A DNA stretch of 64,000 nucleotides from Nitrosomonas ureae (lineage in GTDB: Bacteria; Pseudomonadota; Gammaproteobacteria; Burkholderiales; Nitrosomonadaceae): contig NZ_FNUX01000001.1 in assembly GCF_900108305.1 (NCBI RefSeq), positions 1-64,000 of the forward strand, in the 5' to 3' direction. The notes beneath the pieces were generated by a model. It searched no databases. It saw only the letters and a program-made list of their open reading frames with translations, and was not told the origin of the DNA. The translations under genes were made by a program, and so were the position numbers. Shown piece after piece: positions 28,909-38,223 of this stretch (positions are counted from its first letter, which is position 1; each line of letters begins with the position of its first letter).

Positions 28909-30114
28909 TTAGAAGTTGTGTCGCATACCTACAGAATAAGTATTATGATCTCTGAGTGGATTAGCCGCTTTATCATCCACCATACCCCGTTGATAACCAC
29001 CAAAGAGACTTGAGCGTTTGCTGAGGTTATGTATCAGACCAACGGTAAATGTACTGACTTCATGCTTAAGCGCAGTTGCAGTTGCGTTAGCATCTGACAT
29101 ACCACCTTGAGCAATGATGCTGGTATTACCCCAATCATATTGACCACTGGCGAACCAGAGATGACCATCACCACCTAGATTCATCGCCGAATTACAGTGT
29201 GAACGTGAATCGCCAAGACCAGTACCTGGGTTACCTAACGCAGCAGCATTGGAACAGGTTGCTGCTCCTATTGCGTTGCTGATTCTTTCATATTGACCAC
29301 TAAGTTTAAAGTTTTGAAAACCCCACATTAAACCACCGCGCCATATATGCTCATTATTATGCAACACAGCAGGGTTTAGTGTTTTTTGTCGAGTGCTTAA
29401 GTTATCACGGGAATATCCACCGAATGCGCCTAGATTATGACCTGCAACTTGCGCCTCATATTTACCCGCAACTTGGAAGTCCCATTCACCATCTTCACCG
29501 CCTGAATTGGATTGGCTTCCTTGGAAAGTATCGGTCGGAGAGATGAAATTTGCCGCATCCAATCGATTAGAATCGCCAGGCATTAATATACCTGCAAAAC
29601 TGAACCCTTCGACCCGTGGCGAATCGTAACGCACAGCACTGTTCACAAAACTTTGAGCACCAGAACCTAAGCCATTAGCAGAAGCAGTCATGGTACCGCC
29701 ACTGCCTGCAGCTTGCAGGGTGGTATATGCAAACGGATCAATCGTCATACCACCCGCAAAATCTTTAAATGGAGATTGAACACGGCCAAATTTTACTTCA
29801 CCCCAGCTATCGTTTGCCAGCGCTACCCAACGTTCCCGTGCGACACCTGTTGCGCCACTGCCGGTATTAAAACCATACTCAACATGCGCCTTTGCTTTCA
29901 AACCGCCGCCTAAATTCTCAGTTACATGCATTCCCATTCTTGAACGACCTGCATCATCACCGATAAGAGCCTGACTACTTTGACCGTCTTTATTAACTGT
30001 AGCATACTCGGCCTGCACGCTACCGAAAAGTGTTACATTCGTTCCTTGTGCTGACACAACCATCGGGGCTGCAAGTACGCCAGCTACCGCCAGCGATATA
30101 AGTTTCTTCTTCAT
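28909..30114 (-). CDS. Outer-membrane porin (Gram-negative porin family)
   Basis: A 401-aa general porin. The signal peptide (1-22) ends in VVSAQG. The mature protein starts VTLFGSVQAEYATV and shows alternating beta-strand patterns such as LKAKAHVEYGFNTGSG and RERWVALANDSWGEVKFGRVQSP in two pieces. It ends in aromatic phenylalanine (GMRHNF), the signal for outer-membrane assembly. It probably forms a trimeric 16-strand channel for small solutes. The start at 30114 has AAGGAGAA with good spacing; the longer upstream reading frame has no porin features. It has its own terminator. Confidence 0.92.
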   Translation of the reverse strand: MKKKLISLAVAGVLAAPMVVSAQGTNVTLFGSVQAEYATVNKDGQSSQALIGDDAGRSRMGMHVTENLGGGLKAKAHVEYGFNTGSGATGVARERWVALANDSWGEVKFGRVQSPFKDFAGGMTIDPFAYTTLQAAGSGGTMTASANGLGSGAQSFVNSAVRYDSPRVEGFSFAGILMPGDSNRLDAANFISPTDTFQGSQSNSGGEDGEWDFQVAGKYEAQVAGHNLGAFGGYSRDNLSTRQKTLNPAVLHNNEHIWRGGLMWGFQNFKLSGQYERISNAIGAATCSNAAALGNPGTGLGDSRSHCNSAMNLGGDGHLWFASGQYDWGNTSIIAQGGMSDANATATALKHEVSTFTVGLIHNLSKRSSLFGGYQRGMVDDKAANPLRDHNTYSVGMRHNF

Positions 30115-30782
30115 ACGGAAGTTCTCCTTTAATGTTAAAACGATTGGGGCCGTCCTTTTTGCCCTACTACACTCCAGTGGAATGCACCCCGCTTGTCCGG
30201 ACCCCCCGACTCGGAGGGTTTGATTTGATTGTGCCGAACACATAAGCATTCTGCAAGAAAAACGAGCATATTTTATAAATTTAACCCCGTGATGTTGCAT
30301 TCAAACAACACTCCTGTTGTTTTTCTGACTATAATTCTATTTTTTATATCTTCCACGCTAGCTTACTTCAGGATTAGCTATGCCGTATATGCTTAAAATA
30401 ATCACTATTCTAAGCATATGCCTGAAAAATACATACTTGATCATTCATTTCCCAAGCCTAAAACGCAACTCGGATTACAAAAACATTTTAAATCAATGCT
30501 AACTGCAAAGCTCGGAACTTGTGGATTAGGCCTAAAACTCTATACGTTTATGCGAAATTCCGAGATTGCTTACATGACAAACATTATCAAGTCGAGAAAA
30601 TCTTATTCTATTATCTATAGAGTCATATAGATAATACATAAAACACTTTGAACGCTTCCATTGTCTGTCAAATTTTGTAAATGCCTTATAGTTACGCTCG
30701 TTTTTTTACATTACTGATAAGAAAGTTTCAGTTATCATTTCACTTCTCCCACTAACTTCAATGATGCTGTTATGACACGATC
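30115..30782. other. Divergent intergenic region, porin/L,D-transpeptidase
   Basis: About 670 bp without a recognised gene. It holds a perfect 8-bp hairpin (AAACAACA / TGTTGTTT at 30303-30322) and must carry both promoters. A 70-codon ORF at 30418-30630 has no ribosome-binding sequence and no recognisable protein features, and I do not count it. Confidence 0.45.
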
Positions 30783-31772
30783 ATGAACAAAATTCATCTA
30801 TTCTTTTTCCCTGCTATAGCCTTTCTTTTTACGATTACGATTGTTCGAGCTGAAACATGGACTCTTCCTCCGCCCGGCATTGATATTTTCGGCCAAATAA
30901 AAACTATGCGCGCCAGCAGCTCAGAGACATTACTCGATATCGCCAGACAATACGATATTGGCCAAATAGAAATCTTATTGGCCAATCCCAACGTTGACCG
31001 CTGGCTACCTGAAGATGGCGCCGCAGTTATCCTGCCAAGCCGCTATATTATTCCCCAAGCCGAGCGAAAAGGCTTAGTATTAAATTTACCCGAAATGAGA
31101 ATTTACTATTTCCCTGAGCCTAAAAAAGGGGAAAAACCTACTGTCATTACCCACCCGGTTGGAATCGGCAGGATGGATTGGGTAACACCTTTGGGTATCT
31201 CTAGAATAATTGAAAAAAAGAAAGATCCAACTTGGATACCCCCAAAATCGCTTCAAATGGATAGAATTGCAAATGGTGAACCACCCTATCCCAGCATAGT
31301 GCCGCCAGGTCCGACTAATCCACTGGGGCGTCATGCAATGAGATTAAGCATTGGTAGCGGTAGTTACCTAATACATGGCACTATCAAACCATTTGGTGTC
31401 GGAATGCGTGTTTCGGCTGGGTGTGTTCGCATGTATCCAGAAGATATTGAAGCGCTGTTTGATAAAGTTCCAGTCGGCACGCAAGTGCAAGTGGTCAATC
31501 AACCCATTAAACTCGGCTGGTTATTAGATTCACTTTTCATTGAACTTCACCCCCCACTGGAAGAAGACGAATCAAAATATACCAACTACCAGCAAATAGC
31601 AATCAATGCAATTAATGATTTTCTCTTGTTAAAGAATAACAAAAGAAATATTCCAGTAGATTTTGAAATCGATCAGGAAACCCTAAAACAAGCCATACTT
31701 GAAAAAAGCGGAATTCCTATTTTAATCTCACGCACTCAAGTTCAAATGCATTCACAAAACTTCAACAATTGA
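30783..31772 (+). CDS. L,D-transpeptidase, ErfK/YbiS type
   Basis: A 329-aa exported enzyme. The signal peptide is at 1-23. A LysM-like segment (about 38-85: SSETLLDIARQYDIGQIEIL) probably binds peptidoglycan. The YkuD catalytic domain (about 95-240) has His198 in LIHGTIKPFG and Cys214 in SAGCVRMYP. A C-terminal extension (about 250-329) is present. The family forms 3-3 cross-links or attaches Braun lipoprotein to the wall. It is convergent with a Lpp/OprI-like lipoprotein gene about 100 bp away, which would be a plausible substrate. Confidence 0.92.
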   Translation: MNKIHLFFFPAIAFLFTITIVRAETWTLPPPGIDIFGQIKTMRASSSETLLDIARQYDIGQIEILLANPNVDRWLPEDGAAVILPSRYIIPQAERKGLVLNLPEMRIYYFPEPKKGEKPTVITHPVGIGRMDWVTPLGISRIIEKKKDPTWIPPKSLQMDRIANGEPPYPSIVPPGPTNPLGRHAMRLSIGSGSYLIHGTIKPFGVGMRVSAGCVRMYPEDIEALFDKVPVGTQVQVVNQPIKLGWLLDSLFIELHPPLEEDESKYTNYQQIAINAINDFLLLKNNKRNIPVDFEIDQETLKQAILEKSGIPILISRTQVQMHSQNFNN

Positions 31773-31820
31773 TTTTACGCCAGCCTAACTAAACACGATT
31801 CAACAATTACAAATATACAC

Positions 31821-31848
31821 ATAAAAAAACCCCTCTTGAGAGGGGTTT
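31821..31848 (-). terminator. Rho-independent terminator
   Basis: AAACCCCTC (31827-31835) pairs with GAGGGGTTT (31840-31848) around TTGA. Read on the minus strand, a run of seven T follows, so it mainly ends the Lpp-like lipoprotein gene. Read on the plus strand the T-run is short, giving weaker termination for the L,D-transpeptidase. Confidence 0.85.
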
Positions 31849-31872
31849 CTGAACACAGGAGCTATTAATCGC

Positions 31873-32163
31873 TTATTTATGCATCGCTTTCTTAAACATA
31901 CGATCTATTTTCGATTCCGTATCCATTGAACGTCTGTTTGCTTCGTCTGCAACGCGTAATGCATCATTTGCTTTTGCATTGGCAGCATCCGCAGCCTGCT
32001 TGGCTGCAGCTGCGTCAGCTTTTGCTGAAGCAACATCAGCATTATGTTTATTTTGCAACTCTTCTAATTGACCAGTCGTTGCACAACCCGTCAATCCAAT
32101 AAAAGCACCTACCACCACTGCCAGCGTTAACATACGTACTGGATGCTGAATTTTTTCTTTCAT
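31873..32163 (-). CDS. Braun/OprI-type alanine-zipper lipoprotein
   Basis: A 96-aa lipoprotein precursor. The lipobox is LTGC (24-27), giving a mature form of about 70 residues. The rest is a heptad-like Ala-rich coiled coil (for example AKADAAAAKQAADAANAKAN) ending in KKAMHK. The C-terminal Lys is the residue that L,D-transpeptidases join to peptidoglycan in E. coli Lpp and P. aeruginosa OprI. The ATG has GAGGAG 6 nt upstream, a strong site fitting an abundant protein. It has its own terminator. L,D-transpeptidase genes lie on both sides. Confidence 0.85.
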   Translation of the reverse strand: MKEKIQHPVRMLTLAVVVGAFIGLTGCATTGQLEELQNKHNADVASAKADAAAAKQAADAANAKANDALRVADEANRRSMDTESKIDRMFKKAMHK

Positions 32164-32434
32164 TCCGATCTCCTCAGTTGTTTATTCTATTCAATACGCA
32201 CAAACATTCACAACTTTACTAGCCGCTGATACCACATAACCAGCAACGCATTGGAATCTTATCCGATTTCTTTCGCAAAATAAATGGATTTTTATGACAA
32301 ATTTACCAACAGCTTAGCTATAAGCACAACAAGCAACACACTAAGCACATAATATAATTATATATTCCGCACAGACACAAGCTTAAGAAATTAACAACAA
32401 AGTCATACAAATCATATGGATGATGGAATTACTG

Positions 32435-33010
32435 CTAGCGAATGTTCACCCATATACCCGGTTTAATCCACTTACCCAGCTGATCTATTTGCTCATTTGT
32501 CAGCGCAACACAACCATTCGTCCAGTTGTATTTATGATGAATTTCTTGATCGCCTCTTCCAATACCATGTATTCCGATATGTCCCCCAAGTAACGTATCC
32601 TGCGGAGGTGTTCGTCCTCCATTTTTTGCTTGCTTGATTGACAACCAGGTTTCTTCATCAATCCTGTTTTCTTCCAATGCACGTTTCGCCGTGTCAAGAT
32701 TGGGATAATCAAGACCAAAGAAACGATAATAACGGCTTTTTTCATTAACCCAGCCAACTTTAAATCTACCCAGAGGCGTCTTGTCATCTTTTGTCACTTT
32801 AGACCAAGTCGTGCCATAACGGCCAATGGCGACATTCTCAAAAACCGCTTGAACGGTATCACCCTGCATCACTGACAATGTCTGCTCAACCGTATCTACA
32901 TCTATCCATATTCCATTATCAGCTCGAGCAACATTTTGCATAATTGAAAAGCCAAACAATCCAATTAGCAAAATTTTCAAATAATCTTTAAAAAAAATTA
33001 ACCAAATCAC
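32435..33010 (-). CDS. Small L,D-transpeptidase (YkuD domain)
   Basis: A 191-aa exported protein. The N-terminal hydrophobic segment (about 5-30, ending NVARADNG) is a signal peptide or anchor. The YkuD domain follows directly: GRYGTTWSKVTKDDKTPLGR, then HIGIHGIGRGD with His148 and the active-site Cys167 in NWTNGCVALT. There is no LysM domain. The start is a GTG at 33010 with GAAAAG upstream. It and the larger L,D-transpeptidase flank the Lpp-like lipoprotein. Confidence 0.87.
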   Translation of the reverse strand: MIWLIFFKDYLKILLIGLFGFSIMQNVARADNGIWIDVDTVEQTLSVMQGDTVQAVFENVAIGRYGTTWSKVTKDDKTPLGRFKVGWVNEKSRYYRFFGLDYPNLDTAKRALEENRIDEETWLSIKQAKNGGRTPPQDTLLGGHIGIHGIGRGDQEIHHKYNWTNGCVALTNEQIDQLGKWIKPGIWVNIR

Positions 33011-33386
33011 TTTTCAAGCCCATTAGTCAGTTGAAATGATTAATTATGTCATAATTCCATTTTCTGGAAACTCACATTATAAGTGCGTATGTGTTCGCTA
33101 TTCTTGCTCACGCTGAATAATTGATACTGACCAATCATGCATTCGTAAATAATGAATTCTGCGGCGCCCCATATGCGCACACCATTCCGCGTTTCGATCC
33201 GCTTGGCTTAGTAGGAAACACATCACTAGCAATGATCGACAGCTCACACTGGAACACTGCAAGGCAATGCTTATCACCACAGCATAAGGATTGATAATTC
33301 CTCACTTTAAATCTAAAAAATTCCAGAAAAAACTGATAAATATTGCGAAAATACTTGAACTGGCCCGGACTTTATCTAAGGCTCTA
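33011..33386. other. Non-coding stretch left of the IS element
   Basis: About 375 bp between the L,D-transpeptidase start and the left IS end. It would contain the transpeptidase promoter. A 60-codon reverse ORF (33098-33280) has no recognisable features. I see no gene or repeat. Confidence 0.4.
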
Positions 33387-33396
33387 AGGCGTGTGG

Positions 33397-33837
33397 TCAA
33401 TTAAGCCAAATGATAGCTACAGCGAGATGGATGCCGCCGAGGAAAGTTGAAGCACGTTTATCGTACCGAGTTGCAATGGCACGGTATTGCTTGAGTTTTG
33501 CAAAGAAATTTTCGATCAAATGCCGTGCTTTATACATTTCCTCATCGTATTCGCGTGGTTCCTTACGGTTTGACTTTGGTGGTATGACGGCCCGAACCCC
33601 GGCGTTCTTTAACAGATCAAGAACCCGTTCCGCCGCATCATACGCTTTATCGGCCAGAAAAGATTCTATACACGTCAGAATGTCCGGCAATAAAACATCC
33701 GTACCTTGAAGATCATGGGCTTGCCCCGGTGTAAGATGAAAACCGGTCGGGTTGCCAAGAGCATCACAGGTTACGTGTATTTTTGTGCTCAGTCCGCCTT
33801 TGCTGCGCCCAATGCACTCCGTTTCCCTGTTCCCCCT
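33397..33837 (-). CDS. IS5-family transposase, C-terminal frame (OrfB)
   Basis: Read in the -1 frame from the A/G run at 33832-33840, the sequence continues without a stop to 33397: GRSKGGLSTKIHVTCDALGN, the second catalytic Asp in FLADKAYDAAERVL and the catalytic Glu in ARHLIENFFAKLKQYR. No good independent start with a ribosome-binding site is seen, so it is probably expressed as the OrfAB fusion. A simple inactivating indel in the G-run is the alternative. Confidence 0.82.
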   Translation of the reverse strand, partial: RGNRETECIGRSKGGLSTKIHVTCDALGNPTGFHLTPGQAHDLQGTDVLLPDILTCIESFLADKAYDAAERVLDLLKNAGVRAVIPPKSNRKEPREYDEEMYKARHLIENFFAKLKQYRAIATRYDKRASTFLGGIHLAVAIIWLN

Positions 33838-34163
33838 TTTGCCCCGGCAGCATGCTGATGTGCGCGGATGATTGTACTATCGATCATCGCATACTCATTA
33901 TCAGCATCTTTGGCCAAATACGTGAAAACCCTTTCCCATACGCCGCTTTCCGACCAGCGGCGATGACGGCGGGCTATGTTGTTCCAATCTCCAAAACGCT
34001 CCGGCAGATCACGCCATGGTATCCCAGCACGGTAGCGGTACAAAACAGCTTCAACAAATAGCCTGTTATCCTTGGCTGTTACACCAACTGTTTGCTTGCG
34101 GCCCGGTAACAAGTGCTCGATCCGTTGCCATTGATCGTCCCGTAATCCATAGCGCTTCACCAT
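33789..34163 (-). CDS. IS5-family transposase, N-terminal frame (OrfA)
   Basis: A 124-aa product with the IS5-type N-terminal helical domain (RYGLRDDQWQRIEHLLPGR, then VEAVLYRYRAGIPWRDLPER). It ends shortly after the first catalytic Asp in MIDSTIIRAHQH. Near the end the message reads GCA AAA GGG GGA, a slippery run where a -1 shift joins it to OrfB. The last residues after AGAKGG are therefore probably only made when ribosomes do not shift. Confidence 0.87.
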   Translation of the reverse strand: MVKRYGLRDDQWQRIEHLLPGRKQTVGVTAKDNRLFVEAVLYRYRAGIPWRDLPERFGDWNNIARRHRRWSESGVWERVFTYLAKDADNEYAMIDSTIIRAHQHAAGAKGGTGKRSALGAAKAD

Positions 34164-34281
34164 TTATAGCCTCCTCTTACTGTTTATAAACAGTAAATCA
34201 CAATCTGATTCTCAGGGAAACTATATACAATTTAATTGTCCACACGCCCTAGCTCCTGCAAAAAATACATCGATGTCAATC

Positions 34282-34764
34282 TCAAGCTATTATTTTATAT
34301 ACAAACTCTTCACTTTCTGATGCCGCGTTGACAGCAACCGGATTGGATATAAATGTTTCTACCAGATCTGGATCAAACTCTGGAGGTTTCTCAGCAGGAG
34401 GGATTACACCCGAACACTGCTTGATAACCGCCCATTGTTGTATTGCATCATACTCACTTTTAAGTTGCGCATATTCAGCTTCTTGCTCTTTGGTTTCCGC
34501 TAGCGCAAATAACGCTGTCCATGAAAGCGATAAATCCGCATCCAGGGCCAACTTATCATCGGTCGGCGCATTGCCACTTGACTTATCTGTTAAATGACTG
34601 ACTCTAGATTGAATTCGCTCAATCTCAGCCAACAGCTCAGCACAGCTATAAGTTTGAAATTGTGCGGGCGATATATAAGGCGCATTATATTTTTCTGATG
34701 AAGATGCACAACCAGACAACATAATAGCTACGGCAAAAAGAACAGCAGCAATAAGTTTCTTCAT
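34282..34764 (-). CDS. Predicted lipoprotein, unknown
   Basis: A 160-aa protein. The lipobox LSGC is at residues 16-19 after a Lys-Lys signal peptide. The mature part has a helical region (about 38-115; CAELLAEIERIQSRVSHL, then QEAEYAQLKSEYDAIQQW) likely to be a coiled coil, with two further cysteines (C41 and C117 approximately). I recognise no family beyond general outer-membrane lipoproteins. The IS5 element ends 32 bp after its stop and could have displaced its terminator. Confidence 0.75.
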   Translation of the reverse strand: MKKLIAAVLFAVAIMLSGCASSSEKYNAPYISPAQFQTYSCAELLAEIERIQSRVSHLTDKSSGNAPTDDKLALDADLSLSWTALFALAETKEQEAEYAQLKSEYDAIQQWAVIKQCSGVIPPAEKPPEFDPDLVETFISNPVAVNAASESEEFVYKIIA

Positions 34765-35003
34765 GATAATTACTTTTCCCTCGAATATATTTATGCTTGC
34801 AAATAACTATCACGCAACCATCTATTTTTATGAATTGTACACCGATACTATAACTCTTTACATCTGCCAGTGTGCTTATGCTCAATCGTTCATTCTTACC
34901 TCAATGTTAATTCATTCTAGCTATCATCGCGATAACTACTGTACCGTTATGCAATACTGGTATCATCCGCCATTCCTTTATGATTTATTTTACCCAATAA
35001 CCC

Positions 35004-36245
35004 ATGATCAATATCGAAGAACAAACCGCTGAAACATCCGGCATATCCAGCACTCACGCCGAGCCGATCAGAACTGTTAAAGTAAATAACTGCTGCATCA
35101 CATTATTGGGAACTGCGCATGTCTCAAAAGCGAGCGCAGACAAAGTACAAGAGTTAATAGCCACGGGAAATTATGATGCAGTAGCGGTTGAATTGTGTCC
35201 GAGTCGACACAAAGTTATCGTCAATCCTGACGCTATGGCTAAAATGGATCTTTTCCAAGTAATCAAAAAAGGTCAAGCCAGCATGGTTGCTGCAAGTCTA
35301 GCATTAGGTGCCTTCCAGCAACGCATGGCAGAGCAGTTCGGTATTGAACCGGGAGCCGAAATGCGTGTGGCCATCAGAGATGCGCAAGCTGTTAAGTTAC
35401 CGGTTTTGCTGATAGATCGAGAGATTGGCACAACGATGAAACGGATTTATCATAGTGTTCCTTGGTGGAAACGCATGAATCTGTTCGCCGGTTTAATTGC
35501 AAGTGTAATCAGCAAAGAAAAATTCAGCGCCGAGGAAATTGAGAAGCTTAAGGAAGGGGATGTTCTGGAAAGCTCTTTCTCGCAGTTTGCCGAAAATGAA
35601 AAAGATTTATTCCACCCCCTCATCAGTGAACGGGATGAATACATGTCCGCCCGTCTTCTCAGAGAAAGCAAAGAAAACAACTATCAGCATATCCTGGCGG
35701 TGATTGGCGCCGGTCATTTGAATGGCATGGCGCAACAACTTGAGGCACAAAGCATCACAAATCCGAATGAACGAATTGTGCAATTGGATACTATTCCTCC
35801 TACCTCTCAATGGCTCAAATTTATTCCATGGCTGGTTGTTGCACTTATTCTCACAGGGTTTGTTATTGGCTTTATGCGCAGTCCAGAACTGGGAACAGCC
35901 ATGGTCATTGATTGGATACTGATCAATGGCGGGCTTTCGGCATTGGGTGCAGCGATAGCTTTCGCGCATCCACTCTCAATTCTGGCCGCTTTTCTGGCGG
36001 CCCCGTTAACATCACTCAATCCAACCATTGGTGCGGGCATGGTAGTAGCCGCCGTAGAAACTTATTTGCGCAAGCCGGAAGTAGGCGATTTTAACCGGCT
36101 CAGAACTGACACAACCACTCTAAAAGGATGGTGGAACAATCAGGTTACACGCATCTTATTGATTTTTATTTTTTCTACACTTGGTTCCGCGATTGGCACG
36201 TATGTCGCTGGATTCAGAATTTTCGAGCAACTTAGCTCAAGTTAG
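35004..36245 (+). CDS. TraB-family membrane protein
   Basis: A 413-aa protein of the TraB/PrgY-like family. The N-terminal soluble domain (about 25-260) has the family motifs LLGTAHVSKAS, AVAVELCPSR, LLIDREIGTTMKR and VIGAGHLNGM. Four or five C-terminal membrane helices follow (about 272-400). Relatives block sex-pheromone signalling in enterococci and are widely spread without known role; a metalloprotease-like function has been proposed from conserved His/Glu motifs. It is followed 6 bp later by an ABC exporter. Confidence 0.85.
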   Translation: MINIEEQTAETSGISSTHAEPIRTVKVNNCCITLLGTAHVSKASADKVQELIATGNYDAVAVELCPSRHKVIVNPDAMAKMDLFQVIKKGQASMVAASLALGAFQQRMAEQFGIEPGAEMRVAIRDAQAVKLPVLLIDREIGTTMKRIYHSVPWWKRMNLFAGLIASVISKEKFSAEEIEKLKEGDVLESSFSQFAENEKDLFHPLISERDEYMSARLLRESKENNYQHILAVIGAGHLNGMAQQLEAQSITNPNERIVQLDTIPPTSQWLKFIPWLVVALILTGFVIGFMRSPELGTAMVIDWILINGGLSALGAAIAFAHPLSILAAFLAAPLTSLNPTIGAGMVVAAVETYLRKPEVGDFNRLRTDTTTLKGWWNNQVTRILLIFIFSTLGSAIGTYVAGFRIFEQLSSS

Positions 36246-36251
36246 ACAGTT

Positions 36252-38108
36252 ATGTTCGGCTTCTTCGAGCGCCTGATCAATCCTTACCCTCCGGAACACC
36301 CTATTGAACCACCGCAGGGGTTGTACCAGTTTTGCCGCCATTACACTCAGGGTATCGAGCCTTATCTTATATTGCTAGCAATTCTGACTACCTGCCTTGC
36401 GATCAGCGAAGCCATGCTCTACAGCGTTCTAGGGCAAATGGTCGATTGGCTGGCGGAAAAGAGAACGGGAAGCTTTCTGGAAGAAGAATGGCCAACCTTG
36501 CTCGGCATGTCGGTTTTCATACTGATAGTAATACCGTTATTGGTATTGTTACATTCATTGGTCATCCACCAAACATTGATGGGCAATTTTCCCATGCGTG
36601 TGCGCTGGATGTCGCACCGTTATCTGCTGAATCAAAGCTATGCATTTTTTCAGCACGAATTCAGCGGCCGCATCGCTACCAAAGTCATGCAAACCGCATT
36701 ATCCGTCCGTGAAACAGTACTCAAGCTGATTGATGTCATGCTGTTTGTCTCGGTTTACTTGACCACCACCTTATTCCTGGTTATCAATGCAGATCCGGTT
36801 TTATGTTTACCATTGCTGGTGTGGCTTGTTTTATATATTGTTATTCTGTCCTATTTTGTTCCTCGATTGAAACGTATATCCACCTTGCAAGCCGACGCGC
36901 GCGCGCTCATGACCGGACGTATTGTTGACAGCTACACCAACATACTGACATTGAAGCTGTTTTCACGGAGCCAACGGGAATCGGCATACGCTCAGGCAGG
37001 CATGGAAGAATTCATGGCAACCGTACACCCCCAAATGCGCTTATCGACAGGTCTAAATTTCTGTGTTTGGGTTATCAATATGATGATGGTATTCACAACC
37101 GGTGCATTAGGTTTAACAATCTGGTTACAGGGTGATATCGGGCCAGGCGCCATAGCCATCGTCATGAGTCTCGCTATTCGACTAACCGGCATGTCACATT
37201 GGATTATGTGGGAAGTCAACACGCTATTCGAGAACATGGGTGCCGTCCAAGATGGTATCAACACGATTTCCAGACCACAACTTGTCACTGATATACCCAA
37301 TGCCATGGAATTACAGGTGCATCAAGGCACCATTCATTTCAGTCATGTTTCCTTTTCCTATCACTCTGAACATCAAGAATCCATGAACATTTTCGATGAT
37401 CTCAGCTTGCACATTGCAGCCGGTGAGAAAGTAGGCATTGTGGGTCGATCAGGTTCTGGTAAATCGACCTTCGTTAATTTGCTATTGCGATTCTACGATG
37501 TTCAACGTGGCAACGTCACCATCGACAAACAGGATATCCGCACAGTAACACAGGATAGCCTGCGAGCTAATATTGCCATGGTGACTCAGGATACTTCCCT
37601 ACTGCATCGATCGGTACGTGACAATATTTTGTTTGGCAGGCCGGATGCTACCGAAGAACAAATGATTACAGCCGCTAAACAAGCTCAGGCGCACGAATTT
37701 ATTCAATCACTGAGAGATATCAGAAACCGGACGGGTTATGACGCCCATGTCGGTGAACGTGGCATCACGCTATCTGGCGGTCAGCGACAACGCATCGCCA
37801 TCGCTCGCGTACTGTTAAAAAATGCACCTATTTTGGTACTCGACGAAGCTACTTCCGCACTGGATTCCGAAGTCGAGGCCAGCATTCAGCAAAGCCTCTA
37901 TCAACTGATGGAAGGAAAAACGGTGATCGCGATCGCGCACCGGCTCTCAACGATTGCTGCAATGGATCGACTCATTGTCTTTGATAAAGGCCGCATCGTT
38001 GAACAAGGCAGTCACGCCAGACTCATTGCCAACAATCAACTTTATGCGCAATTATGGAATCATCAGTCAGGTGGATTCCTCGGATTACTGGAAGATGATC
38101 TACCTTAG
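36252..38108 (+). CDS. ABC exporter, fused membrane and ATPase domains
   Basis: A 618-aa half-transporter of the MsbA/ATM type. Six membrane helices span about 40-330. The nucleotide-binding domain (about 350-600) has Walker A GRSGSGKS, the signature LSGGQRQRIAIARVLL, Walker B ILVLDEATSALDSE and the switch His in AIAHRLSTI. It works as a dimer and should export a lipid, peptide or drug; the substrate is not evident. It is tightly linked to the TraB-family gene, so they probably share one mRNA. Confidence 0.92.
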   Translation: MFGFFERLINPYPPEHPIEPPQGLYQFCRHYTQGIEPYLILLAILTTCLAISEAMLYSVLGQMVDWLAEKRTGSFLEEEWPTLLGMSVFILIVIPLLVLLHSLVIHQTLMGNFPMRVRWMSHRYLLNQSYAFFQHEFSGRIATKVMQTALSVRETVLKLIDVMLFVSVYLTTTLFLVINADPVLCLPLLVWLVLYIVILSYFVPRLKRISTLQADARALMTGRIVDSYTNILTLKLFSRSQRESAYAQAGMEEFMATVHPQMRLSTGLNFCVWVINMMMVFTTGALGLTIWLQGDIGPGAIAIVMSLAIRLTGMSHWIMWEVNTLFENMGAVQDGINTISRPQLVTDIPNAMELQVHQGTIHFSHVSFSYHSEHQESMNIFDDLSLHIAAGEKVGIVGRSGSGKSTFVNLLLRFYDVQRGNVTIDKQDIRTVTQDSLRANIAMVTQDTSLLHRSVRDNILFGRPDATEEQMITAAKQAQAHEFIQSLRDIRNRTGYDAHVGERGITLSGGQRQRIAIARVLLKNAPILVLDEATSALDSEVEASIQQSLYQLMEGKTVIAIAHRLSTIAAMDRLIVFDKGRIVEQGSHARLIANNQLYAQLWNHQSGGFLGLLEDDLP

Positions 38109-38223
38109 CTCAATCGATATCAAATACAATCCGCATAACTGTATTAAATTGTACTCTTGATGCTACGATTTGCTTATGTATATGCCTGCAAACGTCGAGT
38201 GTAGAATAATTCGCTTGAGTGTA

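Larger units (their letters stand above)
33387..34249 (-). mobile_element. IS5-family insertion sequence (IS427-like), about 863 bp
   Basis: The ends are inverted repeats: left AGGCGTGTGGTCAATTAA from 33387, and right, reverse-complemented, GGGCGTGTGGACAATTAA ending at 34249. CTA flanks both sides, so a short TA-type target duplication is possible, but exact edges are uncertain by 1-3 bp. The element holds a two-frame transposase on the minus strand with all three DDE residues present. It sits between an L,D-transpeptidase and a lipoprotein gene and breaks neither. Confidence 0.88.

Noticed and set aside
30115-30300. Upstream extension of the porin frame to 30300
   Set aside because: The signal peptide and strong ribosome-binding site place the start at 30114; the extension has no porin features.
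30303-30322. Perfect 8-bp hairpin AAACAACA / TGTTGTTT as a terminator
   Set aside because: No gene ends nearby on either strand; an operator is possible but there is not enough to call it.
30418-30630. 70-codon plus-strand ORF between porin and L,D-transpeptidase
   Set aside because: No ribosome-binding sequence, odd composition and no motif; it lies in a spacer that must hold two promoters.
33098-33280. 60-codon reverse ORF left of the IS element
   Set aside because: No recognisable protein features and no ribosome-binding site; probably chance.
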